The notes under the pieces are model-generated. The model made no database searches. It worked only from the letters and a program-made list of their open reading frames with translations, and was not told the origin of the DNA. 62,986 nucleotides of DNA from Propionibacteriaceae bacterium (GTDB taxonomy: Bacteria; Actinomycetota; Actinomycetes; Propionibacteriales; Propionibacteriaceae). The stretch lies in the NCBI GenBank assembly GCA_031261485.1, contig JAISJO010000081.1:1-62986 (forward strand), in the 5' to 3' direction. The position numbers and the translations under genes are program-made. Position 1 is the first letter of the stretch, and every line of letters begins with the position of its first letter. Of the stretch, positions 1 to 8,960 are shown one piece after another.

Positions 1-3000
1 GACTACACCGTGACTGTGGTGAATAACGGTTCGGCGACTGCGACGAATGTTGTGGTGACTGATCATCGTGCGGGTGTGGTGTTGTCGTGTTCGGGGTTGT
101 TGGCGGGTTCGTTGGCTCCTGGTGGAACCGTCACATGCACTGGTTCCTACACGGTCACACAGGCGGATGTTGATTCGGGTGCGACTATCGCTAATTGGGC
201 GAGTGTTTCCGCTGATGGGTTTACTCCGTCGGTGACTCTGTTTCCGTCTGATGTGGTGTGTGCTGCGGAGAGTGATCCGTTGTCGGCGTGTGTGGACTTG
301 ACTGTCGGTGCGGTGCCGGATCTTGTACTGACGAAGTCGGAGTCTCCGACGTCGGGGGCTGGTTTGGTTGCCGGGGATACGGTGGATTACACCGTGACTG
401 TGGTGAACAGCGGCTCGGCGACTGCGACGAATGTCCTGGTCACGGATCATCGTGCGGACGTGGCTCTGGGTTGCGTATGGTCTGGTGGTGTGGGCACTGA
501 GAATACGCTGGCTCCGGCTGGGACCGTGTCGTGCACGGGTTCCTATACGGTCACACAGGCTGATGTTGATTCGGGTGCGACTATCGCCAATTGGGCGAGT
601 GTGACCGCTGATGGGTTTACTCCGTCGGTGGCCGCGTTCCCGTCTGATGTTGTGTGTGCTGCGGAGAGTGATCCGTTGTCTGCGTGTGTGGATTTGACGG
701 TTTCAGGGTCGCCGGATTTGGTGTTGTCGAAGTCGCAGTCTCCGACATCAGGTGCTGGTTTGGTTGCTGGGGAGACGGTGGATTACACGGTGTCTGTGAC
801 CAATTCTGGTTCTGCGACTGCGACGAATGTCGTGGTGACGGATCATCGTGCGGGTGTGGTGTTGTCGTGTTCTGGGTTGTTGGCGGGTTCGTTGGCTCCT
901 GGTGGGACGGTGTCGTGCACGGGTTCGTATACGGTGACGCAAGCGGATGTTGATTCGGGTGCGACTATTGCTAATTGGGCGAGTGTCGAGGCTGATGGGT
1001 TTACTCCGTCGGTGACTGTGTTTCCGTCTGATGTGGTGTGCGCCCCGGAGTCTGATCCGTTGTCGGCGTGTGTGGATTTGACGGTTGGTGGGGTGCCGGA
1101 TTTGGTGTTGTCGAAGTCGCAGGACCCGACGTCGGGGGTTGGTTTGGTTGCTGGGAGCACGGTGGATTACACGGTGTCGGTTGTGAATAACGGTTCTGCG
1201 ACTGCGACGAATGTTGTGGTGACTGATCATCGTGCGGGTGTGGTGTTGTCGTGTTCTGGGTTGTTGGCGGGTTCGTTGGCTCCGGGTGGAACCGTCACAT
1301 GCACTGGTTCTTATACGGTGACACAGTCGGATATTGATTCTGGTGCGACTATTGCTAATTGGGCGAGTGTGACTGCTGATGGGTTTGTTCCGTCGGTGGG
1401 CGCGTTCCCGTCTGATGTTGTGTGTGCTGCGGAGAGTGATCCGTTGTCGGCGTGTGTGGATTTGACGGTTTCTGGGATGCCGGATTTGGAGATCACGAAG
1501 TCGCAGAGCGTTTCGGGTTCTCCTGTTGTCGCGGGGGACCGGATCACGTATGACATCACGGTGGTGAATCATGGTTCTGCGACTGCGACCAGTGTGGTGA
1601 TTGTGGATGAGAATTCTGCTGTGTCGGATTTGTTGTGTGATTGGGCTGGTTCTTCGGATTCTGGGACTGGTGTGGGTGTGTTGTCTCCTGGTGAGGTGTT
1701 GTCGTGTTCTGCGTCGTATGTGGTGACGCAGGGTGATGTTGATTCTGGTGTGACGGTGACGAATTGGGCGACGGTGTCGTGTTCGGCTGCCGGGTGTGGG
1801 CCGACTGCGCTTCGCCCTCCTGATGAAGTCTGTAATACGGCTGAGGATGCTGCCGATGATCTTGCGTCGTGTGTGGATTTGACGGTGGGTGGGTCGCCGG
1901 ATTTGGTGTTGTCGAAGACGCAGGTTCCGACGTCGGGGGCTGGTTTGGTTGCTGGGGATGTCGTGGATTACACGGTGTCTGTGACCAATTCTGGTTCGGC
2001 GACCGCGACGAATGTCGTGGTGACTGATCATCGTGCGGGTGTGGTGTTGTCGTGTTCGGGGTTGGTGACGGGTTCGTTGGCCCCAGGTGGCACGGTTGAC
2101 TGCACGGGTTCGTATACAGTGACACAGGCGGATATTGATTCTGGTGCGACTATTGCTAATTGGGCGAGTGTCGTGGCTGATGGGTTTACTCCGTCGGTGA
2201 CGGTGTTTCCGTCTGATGTGGTGTGCGCCCCGGAGTCTGATCCGTTGTCTGCGTGTGTGGATTTGACGGTGGGCGGGTCGCCGGATTTGGTGTTGTCGAA
2301 GTCGCAGTCTCCGACGTCGGGGGCTGGTTTGGTTGCTGGGGCCACGGTGAATTACACGGTGTCTGTGACCAATTCTGGTTCGGCGACTGCGACGAACGTG
2401 CAGGTGACTGATCATCGTGCGGGTGTGGTGTTGTCGTGTTCGGGGTTGTTGGCGGGTTCGTTGGCTCCTGGTGGAACCGTCGCATGCACGGGTTCGTATG
2501 CGGTGACACAGTCGGATGTTGATTCTGGTGCGACTATTGCTAATTGGGCGAGTGTGTCTGCTGATGGTTTTGTTCCGTCGGTGACTGTGTTTCCGTCTGA
2601 TGTTGTGTGTGCTGCGGAGAGTGATCCGTTGTCTGCGTGTGTGGATTTGACGGTCGGTGCGGTGCCGGATCTTGTACTGACGAAGTCGCAGTCTCCGACA
2701 TCGGGTGTTGGTTTGGTCGCTGGCGATGTCGTGGATTACACGGTGTCTGTGGTGAATAGCGGTTCTGCGACTGCGACCAATGTGGTCGTTACTGACCATC
2801 GTGCGGGTGTCGTGTTGGGTTGTGTCTGGTCTGGTGGTGTGGGCACTGAGAACACTCTGGCTCCGGGTGGCACGGTTGAGTGCACTGGTTCGTATACGGT
2901 GACGCAAGCGGATGTTGATTCGGGTGCGACTATCGCTAATTGGGCGAGTGTCGAGGCTGATGGGTTTACTCCGTCGGTTACTGTGTTCGATTCGGATGTT

Positions 3001-5440
3001 GTGTGTGCGGCGGAGAGTGATCCGTTGTCTGCGTGTGTGGATTTGACTGTCGGTGGGGCACCGGACTTGGAGATCACCAAGACGGTTGATGTGGCGGGGC
3101 TGTCCTCACCGGTCACTGCTGGTGGTGTGATTGTGTATGGGGTGACTGTGGAGAACAAGGGCACGGCGACTGCGACTGATGTGGTGATTGTGGACGAGAA
3201 TCCTGCCGTGTCGGCTTTGTCGTGTGTGTGGCCTGGTTCTTCTGACACGGGTCCTGGTCCTGGGGTGTTGGCTCCTGGTGAGTCTGCGGTGTGTTCCGCC
3301 ACATATGTGGTGACACAGGGTGATATCGATTCTGGTGTGACGGTGACGAATTGGGCGACGGTGTCGTGTTCGGCTGCCGGGTGTGGGCCGTCGGTTCCTG
3401 TGTTCCCGCCGGATGTGGCGTGTGACGTGTCGGCCGATGCGGCGGACTTGTTGTCGTCGTGTGTATCGACGGTTTTGGACGGGGAGCCGCATCTTGACTT
3501 GACGAAGTCGCAGTCTCCGACGTCGGGGGCTGGTTTGGTTGCCGGGGATGTCGTGGATTACACCGTGACTGTGGTGAATAACGGTTCGGCGACGGCGACG
3601 AATGTTCTGGTCACGGATCATCGTGCGGACGTGGTTTTGGCTTGTGTGTGGTCTGGTGGTGTGGGCACTGAGAATACTCTGGCTCCGGCTGGGACCGTGT
3701 CGTGCACGGGTTCCTACACGGTCACACAGGCGGACATTGGTTCTGGTGCGACTATTGCTAATTGGGCGAGTGTTACCGCTGATGGGTTTGTCCCGTCGGT
3801 GACTGTGTTCCCGTCTGATGTTGTTTGTGCTGCGGAGAGTGATCCGTTGTCGGCTTGCGTGGATTTGGCGGTTGGTGCGGTGCCGGATCTTGTACTGACG
3901 AAGTCGGAGTCTCCGACGTCGGGGGCTGGTTTGGTTGCTGGCGATGTCGTGGATTACACGGTGACTGTAGTGAATTCGGGTTCGGCGACTGCGACGAATG
4001 TCCTAGTCACGGATCATCGCGCGGACGTGCCTCTGGATTGCGTCTGGTCTGGTGGTGTGGGCACTGAGTACACGGTGGCTCCGGGTGGGACGGTCACGTG
4101 CACAGGGTCGTACACGGTGACACAGTCGGATATTGATGCGGGAGTGACCATCAGCAATTGGGCGAGTGTGGCTGCTGATGGGTTCGTCCCGTCGGTGAAG
4201 ACTTTCTTCGCTTGTGTCCCGGAGAGTGATCCGTTGTCGGCGTGTGTGGACTTGACTGTCGGTGGGGCACCGGACTTGGAGATCACGAAGTCGCAGACTC
4301 TTCCGGGTTCGCCGGTTGTGGCGGGTGACCGGATTGTGTATGAGATCACGGTGGTCAACCATGGTTCGGCGACTGCATCGGATGTGGTGGTTGTGGATGA
4401 GAATCCGGGTGTGACTGACTTGTCGTGTGACTGGTCAACTGCAACGAGCAATGGCGTTTTGGCTCCAGGGGAGTCTGTTGTCTGCGAGGCATCGTACACA
4501 ATTACTCAGGCCGATATCGACGCGGGCGCAGTCATTACCAACTGGGCGACGGTGTCCTGTAACGCCGCTGGGTGCTCGCCAACTGCGCCTCGCCCGCCCG
4601 ATGAAGAGTGCAACACGGTTGAGGACGCTGCCGACGATCTCGCGGCCTGTGTGTCGCACAAGGTGGCAGGTCAGCCTGTTCTGGCGATCACAAAGACTCA
4701 GCAGTTGCCATCGGGGACCCCGTTGGCGCCCGGAAATCTGGTGGGCTATGAGATCACCGTGACGAACAGTGGGACAGCGACGGCCACAGATGTGGTTGTT
4801 GAGGACTTGGGGCTCGCAACTCTCGGCGCGTGCGTGTGGGACGGCGTGCCCGACAGGCTAGCTCCTGGCGAGTCAGTCGTGTGCGAGGCATCGTATGCGA
4901 TCACTCAGGCCGATATTGACAACAACGCGATTATTGCCAATTGGGCCACTGTTTCATGCAGTGCCCCAGGATGCCAGCCGATTGTGACCAACCCGCCGCC
5001 CGACAAGGAATGCGACACGAATATCGATAACCTGGACTCACTGTCCTCCTGCGTGTACGCCGTGTTGAGCAGCGAGCCCAACTTGGTATTGACCAAGGTT
5101 GCCGACCAGACAATAATCAACCCTGCTGAGCCAGGTGATGTCATCGGATACACCATCGAAGTGACCAACCACGGTGTCGTCACCGCTTCCCTCGTGGACG
5201 TCGCAGACATCATCAACCTGGAGAACGCGGTGTGCGTGTGGCCAACCATGGTCGAGCACCTTGGGCCGGGCGAGACGGTCACCTGCACAGGCACGTACAC
5301 CATCACGGCGGCCGACATCAGCCTCGGCGAGGTCGTCAACTGGGCAACTGTGTGTTCAGGGTTGGGTTGCGGACAACCGCCAATTCCCGATCCTTTGGTC
5401 TGTGCTGGCGAGACTTCGGTAACAGGGTGCACGGTCACGG
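1..5440 (+). repeat. Tandem DUF11-type coding repeats (about 14 units)
   Basis: Unit starts, judged from the P-[DNHV]-L motif, fall at 316, 712, 1096, 1480, 1897, 2281, 2665, 3061, 3487, 3883, 4270, 4675 and 5077, and the first unit is cut by the window edge. Two main kinds alternate. Type A units carry SPTSGAGLVAG and ADGFTPSV. Type B units carry PDLEITK and SCSAAGCGP, and start at 1480, 3061, 4270 and 4675. The order is A A A A B A A A B A A B B, then a divergent last unit. Long stretches are identical at the DNA level among the A units, which points to recent expansion or gene conversion. Confidence 0.9.
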
Positions 5441-5613
5441 AACTGGTGCCCACAGTTCCTGTCATACCGCCCCCACCAACTCCCAATGTGAGTACAGGTC
5501 CTGACGCACCCACAGGGGGCCAGGTTCTCTCGCCGCATTCTGGTTCGTGGGCGACTCCCATCGCCCTGGGACTGTTGGGGATCGGGGTGCTGCTGTGGAG
5601 GCGTCGCACCTGA
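1..5613 (+). CDS. Giant DUF11-repeat surface protein, C-terminal part (5' end outside window)
   Basis: The frame is open from the first base, so the true start lies upstream. The visible 1870 residues are about 14 tandem DUF11-like beta-sandwich repeats of 128-142 residues, which open with P-D-L-x-L-x-K-S and contain N-x-G-S-A-T-A-T-N-V. Most repeats carry two cysteine pairs that probably form disulfides outside the cell. The C-terminus has a Pro/Thr-rich spacer, a hydrophobic segment (IALGLLGIGVLLW) and the basic tail RRRT, which together look like a cell-wall sorting or membrane-anchor signal. There is no LPxTG; the nearest match is DAPTG about 30 residues from the end. A structural role in a surface fibre or adhesin is inferred from the repeat family. 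Codon use is T/G-rich up to about 4430 and then becomes C-ending like the neighbouring genes. Confidence 0.9.
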   Translation, partial: DYTVTVVNNGSATATNVVVTDHRAGVVLSCSGLLAGSLAPGGTVTCTGSYTVTQADVDSGATIANWASVSADGFTPSVTLFPSDVVCAAESDPLSACVDLTVGAVPDLVLTKSESPTSGAGLVAGDTVDYTVTVVNSGSATATNVLVTDHRADVALGCVWSGGVGTENTLAPAGTVSCTGSYTVTQADVDSGATIANWASVTADGFTPSVAAFPSDVVCAAESDPLSACVDLTVSGSPDLVLSKSQSPTSGAGLVAGETVDYTVSVTNSGSATATNVVVTDHRAGVVLSCSGLLAGSLAPGGTVSCTGSYTVTQADVDSGATIANWASVEADGFTPSVTVFPSDVVCAPESDPLSACVDLTVGGVPDLVLSKSQDPTSGVGLVAGSTVDYTVSVVNNGSATATNVVVTDHRAGVVLSCSGLLAGSLAPGGTVTCTGSYTVTQSDIDSGATIANWASVTADGFVPSVGAFPSDVVCAAESDPLSACVDLTVSGMPDLEITKSQSVSGSPVVAGDRITYDITVVNHGSATATSVVIVDENSAVSDLLCDWAGSSDSGTGVGVLSPGEVLSCSASYVVTQGDVDSGVTVTNWATVSCSAAGCGPTALRPPDEVCNTAEDAADDLASCVDLTVGGSPDLVLSKTQVPTSGAGLVAGDVVDYTVSVTNSGSATATNVVVTDHRAGVVLSCSGLVTGSLAPGGTVDCTGSYTVTQADIDSGATIANWASVVADGFTPSVTVFPSDVVCAPESDPLSACVDLTVGGSPDLVLSKSQSPTSGAGLVAGATVNYTVSVTNSGSATATNVQVTDHRAGVVLSCSGLLAGSLAPGGTVACTGSYAVTQSDVDSGATIANWASVSADGFVPSVTVFPSDVVCAAESDPLSACVDLTVGAVPDLVLTKSQSPTSGVGLVAGDVVDYTVSVVNSGSATATNVVVTDHRAGVVLGCVWSGGVGTENTLAPGGTVECTGSYTVTQADVDSGATIANWASVEADGFTPSVTVFDSDVVCAAESDPLSACVDLTVGGAPDLEITKTVDVAGLSSPVTAGGVIVYGVTVENKGTATATDVVIVDENPAVSALSCVWPGSSDTGPGPGVLAPGESAVCSATYVVTQGDIDSGVTVTNWATVSCSAAGCGPSVPVFPPDVACDVSADAADLLSSCVSTVLDGEPHLDLTKSQSPTSGAGLVAGDVVDYTVTVVNNGSATATNVLVTDHRADVVLACVWSGGVGTENTLAPAGTVSCTGSYTVTQADIGSGATIANWASVTADGFVPSVTVFPSDVVCAAESDPLSACVDLAVGAVPDLVLTKSESPTSGAGLVAGDVVDYTVTVVNSGSATATNVLVTDHRADVPLDCVWSGGVGTEYTVAPGGTVTCTGSYTVTQSDIDAGVTISNWASVAADGFVPSVKTFFACVPESDPLSACVDLTVGGAPDLEITKSQTLPGSPVVAGDRIVYEITVVNHGSATASDVVVVDENPGVTDLSCDWSTATSNGVLAPGESVVCEASYTITQADIDAGAVITNWATVSCNAAGCSPTAPRPPDEECNTVEDAADDLAACVSHKVAGQPVLAITKTQQLPSGTPLAPGNLVGYEITVTNSGTATATDVVVEDLGLATLGACVWDGVPDRLAPGESVVCEASYAITQADIDNNAIIANWATVSCSAPGCQPIVTNPPPDKECDTNIDNLDSLSSCVYAVLSSEPNLVLTKVADQTIINPAEPGDVIGYTIEVTNHGVVTASLVDVADIINLENAVCVWPTMVEHLGPGETVTCTGTYTITAADISLGEVVNWATVCSGLGCGQPPIPDPLVCAGETSVTGCTVTELVPTVPVIPPPPTPNVSTGPDAPTGGQVLSPHSGSWATPIALGLLGIGVLLWRRRT

Positions 5614-5635
5614 CATCAAGAAAGTAAAGACTGTC

Positions 5636-5671
5636 GTGGCTAGGCACTTCCTCAGAGAATGGCCTAGCCAC
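5636..5671 (+). terminator. Hairpin after the DUF11 protein gene
   Basis: Perfect 10-bp inverted repeat GTGGCTAGGC (5636-5645) and GCCTAGCCAC (5662-5671) with a 16-nt loop, 22 bases after the stop codon. Only a short T run follows (GCGGTATTT), so termination is likely but not typical in form. Confidence 0.6.
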
Positions 5672-5710
5672 GCGGTATTTCTGGGAAAATCTCACCATGC
5701 GGACGAGGAT

Positions 5711-5739
5711 TTTCCGAATCGCAGACCGCACAGTACCCT
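5711..5739 (+). promoter_or_regulatory. Putative promoter of the metY-cysK-cysE operon
   Basis: The sequence TTTCCG (5711-5716), a 17-nt spacer and TACCCT (5734-5739) resemble a sigma-70-type promoter. The -10 box ends 6 nt before the ATG at 5746, so the transcript would start at or next to that ATG and be leaderless. The match to consensus is modest. Confidence 0.4.
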
Positions 5740-5745
5740 GAACGT

Positions 5746-5814
5746 ATGTTCACTCACGGTTCCTCTTCCGCCACAGTTGTTGGCGCGACCGTGATGTGTT
5801 GTCGAATGCTCTGA
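5746..5814 (+). CDS. Candidate cysteine leader peptide (22 residues)
   Basis: A short frame from ATG 5746 to TGA 5812-5814 ends in VMCCRML, with adjacent Cys codons TGT TGT at 5797-5802. It has no Shine-Dalgarno site. Its ATG lies 6 nt after a -10-like box, as expected for leaderless translation. The stop codon abuts the 8-bp stem 5814-5821/5874-5881 upstream of metY. Leaderless Cys-rich short frames upstream of cysteine genes are known as cysteine-responsive attenuators in mycobacteria. By analogy, ribosome stalling at the Cys codons would change leader folding when charged tRNA-Cys is scarce. A shorter frame starting at 5794 (MCCRML) would keep the same key codons. No expression evidence can be seen here. 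Confidence 0.5.
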   Translation: MFTHGSSSATVVGATVMCCRML

Positions 5815-5881
5815 GGGCAGTGGGAGCAAAGCCTGACGAAAGGCGCATGTCCCGCACACGCCGTGACAATCTGACTGCCCT
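5814..5881 (+). promoter_or_regulatory. Candidate attenuator hairpin in the metY leader
   Basis: AGGGCAGT (5814-5821) pairs perfectly with ACTGCCCT (5874-5881), and the left arm overlaps the stop codon of the Cys leader peptide. Smaller stems lie inside: GCCT/AGGC (5831-5834 with 5841-5844) and GGCG/CGCC (5842-5845 with 5859-5862). The two inner stems share bases, so they are mutually exclusive, as expected of a switch. There is no clear U tract, so the mechanism (terminator or blocked ribosome entry) is open. The remaining sequence to 5984 shows no other gene or known riboswitch that I recognise. Confidence 0.4.
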
Positions 5882-5984
5882 GTCGCCCCAGCCACAACGC
5901 CACAAGACCGCGTCCCCACGTCGTCCATAAGTACGCACAAGACAACACTCCTTCCTACAACGATCCTCAACCCACGGAGAACCA

Positions 5985-7271
5985 ATGACCTACCAACCCG
6001 ATACCCTCGCAGTACATGCGGGGCAGGAAACCCCCGATTCCGCGACCAACGCACGAGCGGTCCCGATTTACCAAACAGCGTCGTACGTGTTCAACGACAC
6101 CCAACATGCGGCGGACCTGTTCGCCCTGCGCGTGCCGGGGAACATTTACTCCCGCATCATGAACCCGACCGAGGACGTGTTCGAGCAGAGGGTCAACGCC
6201 CTCGAAGGCGGGATCGGGGCATTGGCGACTTCCTCTGGCGCCGCCGCGATCACGTACTCCGTCCTCAACCTGACATATGCGGGCGATAACATTGTCGCGT
6301 TGTCTACTTTGTACGGCGGGACGTACGCCTTGTTCGCCCACACCCTCGCGCAGTACGGCATCGAAACCCGTTTCGTGGACCCGACAAAGCCCGATGACTT
6401 GGGTAAATACGTGGACGCGAAGACACGCCTGGTCTTTGGTGAGTCCATCGGCAACCCGGCCATCAATGTCATCGACCTGCCCGCATGGTCCGAAGCCGCG
6501 CACAGTTTCGGCCTGCCTCTCATCATCGACAACACGGTCCCCACGCCCATCCTCGCCCACGTCTTCGACCATGGGGTGGACATTTCGGTCCACTCGGCGA
6601 CCAAGTACATCGGCGGCCATGGAACAACTATTGGTGGCATCCTCGTGGACTCCGGGAAGTTCGACTGGGCGGCCAATTCTGACCGCTTCCCTGGGCTGAC
6701 CAAGCCGGACCCCGCCTATCACGGAGCCGTATGGACTGAAGCCGCCGGAGCTGCGGCATACATTCTCAGAGCGCGCACAGTATTGTTGCGCAATACTGGT
6801 TCAACCATCGCGCCGTGGAGCGCATGGCTGCTCACGCAAGGCTTGGAGACTCTGCCCCTGCGCATCGAGCGGCACTCGTCCAACGCGCTGACGGTGGCTC
6901 AGCACTTGGAGGCGCATCCAGACGTGGCCTGGGTCAAGTACCCCGGCCTGGATTCCTCGCCTGACAAGGCAATTGCAGATCGCATCCTGACAGGTCGCGG
7001 GTACGGCGGCATCCTCGCCTTCGGACTCAAGGCTGGCCGTGAAGCCGGTTCGACCTTCATCGAGTCTTTGGAGTTGTTCTCTCATTTGGCCAATATCGGT
7101 GACGCCAAGTCGCTGGCCATCCACCCCGCCACGACGACCCATTCCCAGTTGAATGAGTCGGAACTGGAAGAAGCTGGCGTGCAGCCTGAAGCTGTGCGTC
7201 TGTCGATCGGCATCGAAGATGTTTCTGACTTGATCGCCGACCTCGACAACGCCTTAGAAAAAACAAAGTAG
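5985..7271 (+). CDS. metY: O-acetyl-L-homoserine sulfhydrylase (PLP enzyme)
   Basis: This 428-residue cytoplasmic enzyme of the Cys/Met-metabolism PLP family makes homocysteine from O-acetylhomoserine and sulfide (direct sulfhydrylation). The N-terminus ([20 protein letters not shown]) and the internal [18 protein letters not shown], which holds the PLP-binding lysine, are characteristic. The length matches MetY (about 430) rather than the shorter cystathionine enzymes (about 380). The start is supported by GGAG shortly upstream of the ATG. It is followed 13 bases later by cysK in the same operon, so one transcript supplies both homocysteine and cysteine synthesis. Expression is probably set by the Cys-codon leader upstream. 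Confidence 0.93.
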   Translation: MTYQPDTLAVHAGQETPDSATNARAVPIYQTASYVFNDTQHAADLFALRVPGNIYSRIMNPTEDVFEQRVNALEGGIGALATSSGAAAITYSVLNLTYAGDNIVALSTLYGGTYALFAHTLAQYGIETRFVDPTKPDDLGKYVDAKTRLVFGESIGNPAINVIDLPAWSEAAHSFGLPLIIDNTVPTPILAHVFDHGVDISVHSATKYIGGHGTTIGGILVDSGKFDWAANSDRFPGLTKPDPAYHGAVWTEAAGAAAYILRARTVLLRNTGSTIAPWSAWLLTQGLETLPLRIERHSSNALTVAQHLEAHPDVAWVKYPGLDSSPDKAIADRILTGRGYGGILAFGLKAGREAGSTFIESLELFSHLANIGDAKSLAIHPATTTHSQLNESELEEAGVQPEAVRLSIGIEDVSDLIADLDNALEKTK

Positions 7272-7284
7272 GAAGGACAAGGCG

Positions 7285-8220
7285 ATGAGTTATTACGAAG
7301 ACGCCACCAAGCTAGTCGGACGGACTCCGCTGGTGAAAATCAACAGGCTCTACGGTGAGTCCAGCGCGTTGGTGCTGGCCAAGTTGGAGTTTTACAATCC
7401 CGCGAACTCGGTCAAAGACCGCATCGGCGTGTCCATCATCGACGCGGCTGAGGCTTCCGGGGCACTCCAGCCCGGCGGCACCATCGTCGAAGGCACATCC
7501 GGCAACACGGGTATCGCGCTCGCGTGGGTCGGCGCTGCTCGTGGATACAAGGTCATCCTGACCATGCCGGAGACCATGTCCAAGGAGCGTCGTGCGGTTC
7601 TGCGCGCGCTGGGCGCCGAGTTGGTCCTTACCCCTGGTTCTGAAGGTATGAGGGGCGCTGTCGCCAAGGCCGACGAAATCGCCGCCGCGACGCCGAACTC
7701 CATTGTGGCTCGTCAGTTCGACAATCCCGCCAATCCTGACATCCACCGCAAGACCACTGCTGAGGAAGTCTGGGCAGACACCGAGGGCAAGGTTGATTAC
7801 TTCATCTCCGCATTCGGCACTGGCGGCACTGTGACGGGCGTGGGCCAGGTTCTCAAGGAGCGCAAGCCCGAGGTCAAGATCATCGCTGTGGAGCCGACTG
7901 AGTCTCCGCTTCTCACCGAAGGCAAGGCCGGCCCGCACAAGATTCAGGGTATCGGCGCGAACTTCGTGCCCTCCATCCTGGACCAGTCAGTCGTCGATGA
8001 GGTGCTCACCGTACCTTCGGCCACGGCCGTTGAATGGGCACGGAACGCCGCCGCCCAAGAGGGCTTGTTCGTCGGCATTTCCGCAGGTGCGGCGCTCGCT
8101 GCCGCTGCGCAGATTGTCGCAAGGGAAGAGGCGGCTGGCAAGACCATCGTCGTCATCATCCCCGACGCCGGAGACCGCTACTTGTCAAGTGTGCTGTATT
8201 CCGATTTGCTAGATGCATGA
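7285..8220 (+). CDS. cysK: Cysteine synthase A (O-acetylserine sulfhydrylase)
   Basis: This 311-residue fold-type II PLP enzyme converts O-acetylserine and sulfide to cysteine. The PLP lysine lies in [11 protein letters not shown] near residue 42. The phosphate-binding loop is [13 protein letters not shown], and the substrate-side GTGGTVTG is present. The ribosome-binding site is GGAAGGAC ahead of ATG 7285. The stop codon overlaps the cysE start in ATGA, which indicates translational coupling and fits the CysK-CysE cysteine synthase complex. Confidence 0.95.
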   Translation: MSYYEDATKLVGRTPLVKINRLYGESSALVLAKLEFYNPANSVKDRIGVSIIDAAEASGALQPGGTIVEGTSGNTGIALAWVGAARGYKVILTMPETMSKERRAVLRALGAELVLTPGSEGMRGAVAKADEIAAATPNSIVARQFDNPANPDIHRKTTAEEVWADTEGKVDYFISAFGTGGTVTGVGQVLKERKPEVKIIAVEPTESPLLTEGKAGPHKIQGIGANFVPSILDQSVVDEVLTVPSATAVEWARNAAAQEGLFVGISAGAALAAAAQIVAREEAAGKTIVVIIPDAGDRYLSSVLYSDLLDA

Positions 8221-8813
8221 CCTTGAATAATGGCAAACCGACGGCCCGGAGACCCTCCGGGCTGTTCGGCTTCATCTGGCGAGTATGGCGACGGATAGGG
8301 GAGGACATCGACGCGGCACTACGCGAAGACCCCGCCGCCACATCTCGCTGGATCGTTGCCATTTCGTATCCTGGCGTCCATGCCATCTGGGCCTATCGCA
8401 TCGCCCATGCGATGTGGCTGAAAGCCAAGTGGTTGCGCCCTTGGGCGCGCCTACTGTCGCAGGTAACCCGCTTCTGGACTGGCATCGAGATCCATCCAGG
8501 GGCGACCATCGGAAGGCGTTTCTTCATCGACCACGGCATGGGCGTGGTCATCGGAGAGACGGCCGAGATCGGGGACGACGTTCTCATGTACCATCAGGTG
8601 ACGCTGGGCGGGCGTTCCCGTGGGCGGTTCAAGCGCCATCCGACGATTGGTTCAAGGGTACTCATCGGGGCAGGCGCGAAAGTCATCGGAGCCATCACTG
8701 TGGGCGACGATGTCAAGATTGGGGCGAATGCCCTAGTCGTCGAGGATGTGGCGCCGGGTTCCATCGTGGTGGGTATTCCGGGCAAGAAGCACATTGGTGA
8801 CGTCATCGCCTGA
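8217..8813 (+). CDS. cysE: Serine O-acetyltransferase
   Basis: This 198-residue acyltransferase makes O-acetylserine from serine and acetyl-CoA, the substrate of CysK. The N-terminal helical part ([17 protein letters not shown]) is followed by a left-handed beta-helix of hexapeptide repeats ([50 protein letters not shown]-like). The [15 protein letters not shown] segment holds the catalytic histidine region. The start at 8217 is chosen because it overlaps the cysK stop (ATGA) and removes an unrelated upstream extension of the frame. The length matches the short actinobacterial and Bacillus CysE type. A tRNA-Cys gene begins 32 bases downstream. Confidence 0.93.
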   Translation: MTLNNGKPTARRPSGLFGFIWRVWRRIGEDIDAALREDPAATSRWIVAISYPGVHAIWAYRIAHAMWLKAKWLRPWARLLSQVTRFWTGIEIHPGATIGRRFFIDHGMGVVIGETAEIGDDVLMYHQVTLGGRSRGRFKRHPTIGSRVLIGAGAKVIGAITVGDDVKIGANALVVEDVAPGSIVVGIPGKKHIGDVIA

Positions 8814-8845
8814 GCAGGGGAAGTGCCGCCACTTTCTTTGGCAGT

Positions 8846-8919
8846 GAGCATGTGGCCGAGAGGCGAGGCAACGGCCTGCAAAGCCGTGTACAGGGGTTCG
8901 AATCCCCTCATGCTCTCCA
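8846..8919 (+). tRNA. tRNA-Cys (GCA)
   Basis: This 74-nt gene has a perfect 7-bp acceptor stem (GAGCATG with CATGCTC). The anticodon loop CTGCAAA gives anticodon GCA, and the T arm is GGGG-TTCGAAT-CCCC. The discriminator is U and CCA is encoded at 8917-8919. It lies 32 bases after cysE on the same strand and may be co-transcribed with the cysteine operon. Its last 23 bases recur at 9091-9113. Confidence 0.96.
8897..8919 (+). repeat. Direct repeat, copy 1 (tRNA-Cys 3' end; possible att core)
   Basis: These 23 bases (T loop to CCA of tRNA-Cys) are repeated exactly at 9091-9113 in the same orientation. A tRNA 3' end flanking a segment as a direct repeat is the usual footprint of tyrosine-recombinase integration. 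Confidence 0.65.
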
Positions 8920-8960
8920 CATAGTTATGGGCAACCCGTAGTGGTTGCCCATAACTATGT
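8919..8960 (+). terminator. Strong 18-bp hairpin after tRNA-Cys
   Basis: A perfect 18-bp inverted repeat (8919-8936 with 8943-8960) has the 6-nt loop CGTAGT. It begins at the final A of the tRNA CCA end. No U tract follows, but stem-only terminators are common in high-GC Gram-positives. It probably ends the metY-cysK-cysE-tRNA transcript or marks the tRNA 3' end for processing. Confidence 0.7.

Noticed and set aside
748-2907. A 719-codon open frame on the minus strand inside the DUF11 repeats
   Set aside because: It is the antisense of highly repetitive codons that avoid stops in that frame. The product is His/Arg/Thr-rich low complexity with no start signal.
2736-3621. Other long minus-strand frames in the repeat region
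   Set aside because: They follow the repeat period and give Thr/Ser- or His/Arg-rich sequences; shadows of the real gene.
1-5440. A CRISPR array or DNA satellite, because of the strong repeats
   Set aside because: The repeats are coding, about 380-425 bases long and in frame, with protein-level conservation.
5636-5984. A SAM riboswitch before metY
   Set aside because: I looked for SAM-I, SAM-II and SAM-IV core motifs and found none; the Cys leader peptide explains the space better.
5692-6054. Minus-strand frame of 120 codons over the metY leader
   Set aside because: Composition is unlike a protein, it has no ribosome site, and it crosses into metY.
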